From NCBI GenBank assembly GCA_029582265.1, contig CM055826.1, positions 36,154,127 to 36,218,126 on the forward strand: 64,000 bases of DNA, read 5' to 3'. The stretch's first letter is position 1; each line of letters opens with the position of its first letter. This document shows positions 50,401-59,400 of this stretch, piece by piece. Made by a program: the position numbers and the translations under genes. The stretch comes from Zoroaster sp. YZ-2022 (Eukaryota > Echinodermata > Asteroidea > Forcipulatida > Zoroasteridae). Under the pieces are notes generated by a model that was given only the letters and a program-made list of their open reading frames with translations, searched no databases and had not been told where the DNA came from.

Positions 50401-53400
50401 ACTCTTGAACGACATCCAACACTTCAGGTACTGGGGCAAGATAAGCTGTAATATACAGAGAGAATGACTTCAAAGATATGTCCTACACACTATTTGTATT
50501 CTAGGACAATATGAATAATCATAGCTTTACATGAATCTTTGTTGGTGTCAAGTAGATGATAATGTCAAATATCCCTTAAAATATTTCTGTCTAAGGTGAT
50601 ATCATTTAACCAGTTCGCTTTGGATGCCGTGTATACACGCATTTTTTTTTTGTACAGCGGATCGGACAGCGTCTAAACACGCATTCTGATTTTTGTGTGT
50701 GTCACCGGGAGACTTGTCAACACGCCACATGTGGCGTGCCGTCGTGGCGGCTGACGTGTATACACGCAATCGTTTCTCGGAGTCCATGGGGTCACGGTTC
50801 GGTGGCCCCGGACAAAATGCACTGCAAACACTGAACGAGTTCACTCTTTTTGTTGATTTTTGCCTAATCCCTTTATCCAAGACCTGTTCCTTTGATGTAC
50901 AAGCCAAGATTTTGTAAAGACGGATTTAATCCATTGTTTACGAGGCCTTCGATCTCTCTCCAGGTATGCCGTCTTTTCGACTGGGCGCTGGTCGCTAATA
51001 GGCCGTTGCATCGGAGCTTGCCAATGGTCTAATTGTGCTGAACAAACACAACCGTAATTAAAAAACTAGCCATTTTATTCTCAAAATGTCAATGAGTAAA
51101 TATTTGGTTGTCCGAACTTAGTTTCATTGACAAAAAAAAATTATTAATGGCTAGAAACTTTTTCAGATTTTTCACTGAAAATAAACCCGCACGGGGGACC
51201 GGAAAAAAATAAATATTCCCGACGTCAACTGGTTAAAGAGACAATATCATCACAATCAACAGGGCATGGAATTGGAGTGCTAGTGTTAGATTAACTCAGT
51301 GACTGAAAATAATACCCCACACGATAAGGTCATTACCATTGGTGCTGCATAAATGAGCCAGTAATTTTCAGTCACTTTGTTCATGTTAAACTAGGATTCC
51401 ATGCCCTGTTAAACTAGGATTCCATGCCCTGTTAAACTAGGATTCCATGCCCTGTTAAACTAGGATTCCATGCCCTGTTAAATTAGGATTCCATGCCCTG
51501 TTAAACTAGGATTCCATGCCCTGTTAAACTAGGATTCCATGCCCTGTTAAACTAGGATTCCATGCCCTGTTAAACTAGGATTCCATGCCCTGTTAAACTA
51601 GGATTCCATGCCCTGTTAAACTAGGATTCCATGCCCTGTTAAACTAGGATTCCATGCCCTGTTAAACTAGGATTCCATGCCCTGTTAAACTAGATTCCAT
51701 GCCCTGTTAAACTAGGATTCCATGCCCTGTTAAACTAGGATTCCATGCCCTGTTAAACTAGGATTCCATGCCCTGTTAAACTAGGATTCCATGCCCTGTT
51801 AAACTAGGATTCCATGCCCTGTTAAACTAGGATTCCATGCCCTGTTAAACTAGGATTCCATGCCCTGTTAAACTAGGATTCCATGCCCTGTTAAAAGTCT
51901 GTTCTGATCATGATGGTGTTGTCTCTTTAAGTACGATAACTCAAATTATTTGGTAAATTAATTTTTGTGTTCCAGAGATATTGGAATAAATACAAACAAT
52001 CTAAATGTGCTAGTTTTAAAGAGGTGCGTGACTGAGTTTACCAGCATTGCTATGGTTGGATAGGGATTATGGCTATAACTACATTGTAGATGAGTACAGG
52101 TGTATTGATACTTACCAATGAATTTGTTCTGGATGTCATAAACTGTCACTGTATCCATTACAAGCTGTTGTCCAGCTCTGTTTGGTGCAATCAAACATGA
52201 CAGGAGAAATAAATAAAAATAATTTAAAAATAAAATAACTGATGTTTGAGTGATGTCTGATTTGAATGAATGGATTACCATACCACCGATCTTTTGTTGA
52301 TAAACTGCAGGCCTTGTTCTCCTTGGTGAAATATTATGACAGTGTAATACTCACGCGCCAAGATTCCTGGAGAGCATTTTGCTGTCTTTAGTTACAACTA
52401 CCAGGTATCCACGGTACCAATGTAACAGAGTCTTCTTTCCTTCAAATGCTAGACATGGACCACGCCCATCAGGCTGGTAGAAATACACTGCCTGTAACCA
52501 TGGTAATAATACAATTCAGATTAGCTAAGGGAATAAAGTTTAATACAAAGTTTTTTACTGACAAAGCATTCAAAAGGTTGAAAATATAAGGAAGACACAG
52601 GAAGTGTTTCAACCATGTATTTACAAACACGCGTGCATGTTCCTAGACCACTAAGCATGATAAGTTACAACATCAAGCTAGTGAGAGCATGCTGGTGCGA
52701 GAGGTGTTAAAAAGATCCCATCCAACCGGTCTTAAACAACCCTTTAAGACTGGTTGAAGATACCCACTTGACCAGTTCTTAACAAATAGGAATGGCTAAA
52801 CTGTCTGGGGCATTTATGAAACTTGTTTAGTAACACAGCCTTCTCATTCATAAAATATGATTATAAGTCTATTCAGTACAATAAGGTCATGAAACACAAT
52901 GGAGTTCATCAGTGCTAAAAGGTCATTTTGTCCAGGTCACGTTAATGACCTTTTAGTATGGATTGATGGGTTGACAGCTTGATAGCCATCAGTGCTAAAA
53001 GGTCATTTTGACCAAGTCACGTCAATGACCTTTTTGTATGGATTGATAGCTTTGCAGGATTGAGGTATCTGTACAATGTGGATTGAGATTATTCTTACTT
53101 TGACGTCCACTTTACAATCAGTGTTCTAGCCAGGATGAAATTATAGCGTAGGGGCATTTGTACGACACGAATCTGCGAACGTGTAGCGCGAAGCCACAAC
53201 GACGTGGGGTCCGGGGCCCACTTAAGGGCCCTGGGATTCTTGGGAAACTTTTAGGTTGTAGATGCTCTCTGGTGCAATCTGAGGCTATTTTGGGGCATAT
53301 TGCATAATATAATTTGTCACACAAAACCATATATTTTTAGACATAAAAATATTTCTTGCTTTTCAATTGGTAGGTTTTAACATGTTTACATGTGCACATG

Positions 53401-56400
53401 TAATTCTGTCACATTTTTCTCAAGTAATATCAAACCCATTTTTAAATTTAAAATGGAGTAGGGCCTACAGGACTCATGTTGTTATTGTTTTAATTATTGT
53501 TTTATTCACTTTACATTGGATTGTTGTTAGTAATTGTAGCTTTAAACGTGTGACTAAAGTTAATCGTTTTTATCAATAATTCAAAGTCAGATATGATCAA
53601 AAAAATTCCATACAATACATTACAATGTATGCCTTGACTTATGCCTACTTTAAATTAAACTTGACAAAACTATAAATAAAATGGTTCTTACAAACAAAAC
53701 CCTGCTGTGCAAGCTTCACCCAAATAGTTTCATAAAGTATTTTATTGGACAGTAGGTAAGAGCTCTATATTCTAAGTCCACAGTTATTGAGTAAATAAAA
53801 AAAAAGCTCAGCGAAGTTTTTAAAAACATAGGCCAGCTGTAAAGACGCCTTGGAATTATCCTGGCTCCAGTCTGTTCAAAGTATTTTAAAAGAAAAAGAA
53901 ACAAAACAACCGGCAACCAAAAAGACACAATTTCTGGGTCACAAGTTCACATCAAAGAACTGTCTGCCGACTTTGGAATGTTGAATGTATCAATTTGGGA
54001 TTAGAGCAAAGACAAGAGTTGGGGCTATTGTTCACTTGACAATGACTGACAGGTTGTGGTTTTACACTCCCAGACCAGGTTCTTGGCTGGTTTCCAAGCT
54101 ATATAACTATACATGTATGAAACAACATCCCAGGATACAGGATACCAGTATACATTCTCCCAAGGCTAAGTAGCGCAAGTGAGTGATCCGACTGTCAGCA
54201 GAAATGCGTCTTTTAATCAGTTGTTTCAAAGCCTAAAATTTAAAACAATAAATCTAGACCTACTTAAAAAAAATTATGACTGGTTGGAGCAGAATGGTGA
54301 CATCTATTTAATCGACTGAGAGCAAACTATTGGTGATTTTTTTTACCTCGGAAAAGTTTCAGAAATCTCTGACATGTTTTGTTTTGTGGAATTAAATTCT
54401 GTGGATTATACCTGTGGCGGAGAATCTCAGCTCAGAAATAATGCTTTCGGCATTAAATAAATAGTGGTCGGGTATGTAAATTAAGAAGAAAAACAGTTTT
54501 AGAAAGTGTTTACCATTACTCCTGATTTAAAAGTAAATGGAGGCCTGTTTGCAGGGTGCAATTGTGCTATACGCCCGCCTACTGAACGTATCCTGGGGAC
54601 TGGGAATAGCCGATTTAAGTCTTGCATTTCCGATTTTCGTTTTTTAAATTTTTCTTCTTAATTTATTAATTCTTAATTTACAAAACAAAAATATATCAGC
54701 TTGGTGACAAAATGGTGGCAGGGAAATGATACTGGAATGAGATTTACAAATGTTTTGATGCCGTGAAGACAAAACTGTTTCCATAGGTCGAACTTCTGCT
54801 GGCGGCCGGCGGACATCAGCCGGCGCCCGGCGGACATAAGATGTTCAACAACTTCCGTTTGCTGGTGGTTGTTGTTTTGTTGTTGTTTTTTTTAACTTTC
54901 ACTCAAAACAAATTTCTGACATTAGATTTTGTTTCAGAAATAATTATTTGAGAAAACATGTCATAGCATGATCATTCATAGTAACTCACGACAGACACTT
55001 TTTATAGACTTCACTTTTGCGGCGTTTGCCTCACTGGCACGTGGGTACCCCGCTCATCTGGTTTTTGCCTAAGCAGTGTGGTAGCGGAACCAGTGTCAAT
55101 GTGTTTAGGGTTGAATGCCATAAATGGATCGCGGCCGGCCGCATAGTTGCAAATGCGGCGCATTAAACACATTCTCTTGAAAAGAAACACAGTTGCCGGC
55201 CAATTAAAATGTATCAATAAAGCTTCCTACAAGATGAAATAAATCCCGCAGTGGCAACAAATTATTGTTGTTCACAATTAGTTCTCGAACTGAACAAAGG
55301 AAATTTTGGGGTGTTTTTTTTTCACCATGGAATAAATTATAGCATATTGATAGCGTATCGGCCGATTTATAGCGTATCGGCATTTTTTTATAGCGTATCG
55401 GCCCGATACGCTATTGTATGCCTGGCTAGAACACTGATTACAATGATTGATTGTATTACTTACATCCTGTCGTCCAATGACAAACTGATTATCTTGTGTT
55501 GTATCACTTATCACTGCACAACGAAGAGGACATCCATGTAAATCAAGAACCTCCTATTAAAGGGAAACAAACAATCCAAATAACAATCCTCTTTAAAATA
55601 AAGTATTGAACAAATAATTTAAATAACCAAACAAATTTTTGAATGTAAAACCTATTTAGTGTAAAACTGATGATGAAATAATTGTATCATTTTAAAGAAA
55701 GTTAAGCTATTGCCAATAAATTTATTTTAAAAATTCCATTATTTTCTTGTTAGTGACACAATGTAATAAACTGTTTGTTTAATGTCTACCATTAATGTCC
55801 ACCATTAATGTCCACCATTAATGTCCACCATTAATGTCCACCATTAATGTCCACCATTAATGTCCACCATTAATGTCCACCATTAATGTCCACCATTAAT
55901 GTCCACCATTAATGTCCACCATTAATGTCCACCATTAATGTCAATGTCACCATTAATGTCACCATTAATGTCCACCATTAATGTCACCATTAATGTCTAC
56001 CATTAGTGTCCACCATTAGTGTCCACCATTAGTGTCCACCATTAATGTCCACCATTAATGTCCACCATTAATGTCTACCATTAGTGTCTACCATTAGTGT
56101 CTACCATTAATGTCCACCATTAGTGTCCACCATTAGTGTCTACCATTAATGTCTACCATTAATGTCTACCATTAGTGTCTACCATTAGTGTCTACCATTA
56201 GTGTCTACCATTAATGTCTACCATTAATGTCTACCATTAGTGTCTACCATTAATGTCTACCATTAATGTCTACCATTAATGTCTACCATTAATGTCTACC
56301 ATTAATGTCTACCATTAATGTCTACCATTAATGTCTACCATTAATGTCTACCATTAATGTCTACCATTAATGTCTACCATTAGTGTCTACCATTAGTGTC

Positions 56401-59400
56401 TACCATTAATGTCTACCATTAGTGTCTACCATTAATGTCTACCATTAATGTCTACCATTAATGTCTACCATTAGTGTCTACCATTAATGTCTACCATTAA
56501 TGTCTACCATTAGTGTCTACCATTAATGTCTACCATTAATGTCTACCATTAATGTCTACCATTAGTGTCTACCATTAATGTCACCATTAGGTGTCTGCCT
56601 ATTAGTGTCTCACCATTAATGTCTACCATTAATGTCTACCATTAATGTTCACTATTGCACTATTAATGTCTACCATTAATCTACCATTAGTGTGTCACTA
56701 TTAATGTTCACCATTAATGTCTACCATTAGTGTACTGCCATTAGTGTCTACCATTAGTGTCTGCCCATTGGTGTCTGCCATTAATGTCTACCATTAATGT
56801 CTGCCATTAATGTCTACCATTAATGTCTACCATTAATGTCTACCATTAATGTCACCATTAATGTCTGCCATTAATGTCTACCATTAATGTTCACCATTAA
56901 TGTCACCATTAGTGTCACCATTAATGTCTACCATTAATGTCTACCATTAGTGTCTGCCATTGGTGTCTACCATTAGTGTCTACTATTAGTGTCTACCATT
57001 AATGTCTACCATTAATGTCTACCATTAGTGTCTACCATTAATGTCTACCATTAATGTCTACCATTAGTGTCTACCATTAGTGTCTACCATTAATGTCTAC
57101 CATTAATGTCTACCATTAATGTCTACCATTAATGTCTACCATTAATGTCTACCATTAGTGTCTACCATTAATGTCTACCATTAGTGTCTACCATTAGTGT
57201 CTACCATTAATGTCTACCATTAATGTCTACCATTAGTGTCTACCATTAATGTCTACCATTAATGTCTACCATTAATGTCTACCATTAATGTCTACCATTA
57301 ATGTCTACCATTAATGTCTACCATTAGTGTCTACCATTAATGTCTACCATTAATGTCTACCATTAATGTCTACCATTAATGTCTACCATTAATGTCTACC
57401 ATTAATGTCCACCATTAATGTCTACCATTAATGTCTACCATTAATGTCCACCATTAATGTCCACCATTAATGTCCACCATTAATGTCCACCATTAATGTC
57501 CACCATTAATGTCCACCATTAATGTCCACCATTAATGTCTACCATTAATGTCTACCATTAATGTCTACCATTAATGTCTACCATTTTCCAATAATTGTAC
57601 CTTCCCTTTAACTCTCCTACTATAGCTGCACTTTAGTGGCAAGTAGCTATAGTGGTCAACTGCCTGTTTTTGACTGTTGACCCAAATGTGCACACAGGGG
57701 CATTTTTGACTGGTTTTTACTATCATTTTGACCACCCAGAACAATAACAGACAATGTTTTTATCAGTCAAAAACAAATAATAATAATAATAATAATGTGT
57801 GGATTTATATAGCGCACGTATCCACCAACTAAGTGGTGCTCAAGGCGCATTATATTATTATCCCTGCTCATAAGGCTCATAAGGCTCATAAATCATTCCT
57901 GAAACCATCTCAGCTCCCTGGGGAGTATACAGCTCAATTGCTGCCATTTCTAGCGCATATAGAGCAAACCAACTCTGCCTTCACAGGTACCCATTTAACC
58001 CCTGGGTGGAGAGAAGCAATTATGATTAAGTGTCTTGCTCAAGGACACAAGTGTCACGGCCGTGATTCGAACCCACATTATGTTGCTAACACCAGAACTT
58101 GAATCCGGTAAGCTAGACCGCTCGGCCACGACACCCCACAATGACTCATTTTGACCTGTAAATGTACTTACTACACATAAGGTTTGACGGTGTTTGATTT
58201 TTAAGTACACTAGATATACCTTGGCAAGTATATCAACATTTTGACTGATTTTGACCCTTGTAGTAGTAGGAGGGTTAATATTTATTTCTATCAAACAAAT
58301 ACTCTACATGCATTTTTGTAGGCATAAAGTGTTTTGAACCACATTAACCTCTACTGACAAGCTTTAGGAATAAGATACTCACTCTGTGAGGGTCTTTGCC
58401 GCTCAGATTAAAGGAGTTTACACTGCTCTCTGTGGCAACAAAAAGCACAGCGCTACGCTGTGAGTGACGGAACGCTAGACCAGTGATGGCAGTCTTGTCT
58501 TGAAAAATCGTTTTGAATTTATTGTGCCTATAAAAGGAAGAAAAATACAATTTATTATTTTGTTATGCAGGATATTTCAGGCATAAACAGCAAAAATAAG
58601 GTTCAATGGAATAAATGAAGTATCCTACCATCACTGTTGTTCAAATAGAAGGTAAAACCTGCATGTTATTATTAAGTTAAAGAGATTGTGCGCCATCAGT
58701 AACATGTCTATGAATACATCCATACTTTATAAGAATGTAGAAACCAACAAGTGTCAGCTTTTGTTGTTGTAATTGTTATCAAGAAAATAGTAATAATGCA
58801 TTCATATTTGTTTGTATGCATTTTAATGTTGAAATGGATGATGGCTGTGATCCATTTCAACATTTCTAATAAATTTCACATTTCCCCAGATATGACAATA
58901 TGTCAGACTGAGTAATTGGTCAAGCTATTTCATAATAATAATAATAATAATAATAAAGATTTATAGCGCGCACATATCCACCCTGCTGGGCGCTCAAGGC
59001 GCGGAAACAAAGAAAAAACATGAATACAAACAATATACAATGATAGCATACCAATGAGTTAAGTGACCTTTACAATATTTGGCAAGAGAACAATTATGTA
59101 TACAGATTGTACTTGGAGCATATCAGGGTTAAAGTGAAGAGAACAATTATGTATTTTGTTTATCTTTGACCTTGTTGAGAATTTTATTCACATACAAAAT
59201 CAACAGTCCCCTTTCCAGTCGAAAAGTTCCTCCTAAAACACCCAATTCCCATAGACAAGAGAGATTGTTATATCCCATATGACATACTGACCTATCTCTT
59301 GTCACATCACCCCTGATGAGGGTCACACTTCCATCTTGGAATCCAATAGCCATCATAGTCAATGTCTCACTGACAGCCAATGTTGATACGTGAGAGGGTT

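Noticed and set aside
57833..58102. Conserved 86-89 aa protein recurring at 21.95, 57.8 and 59.8 kb
   Set aside because: The frames lie entirely within copies of the tRNA-derived SINE. The repeated protein is a by-product of the SINE sequence.
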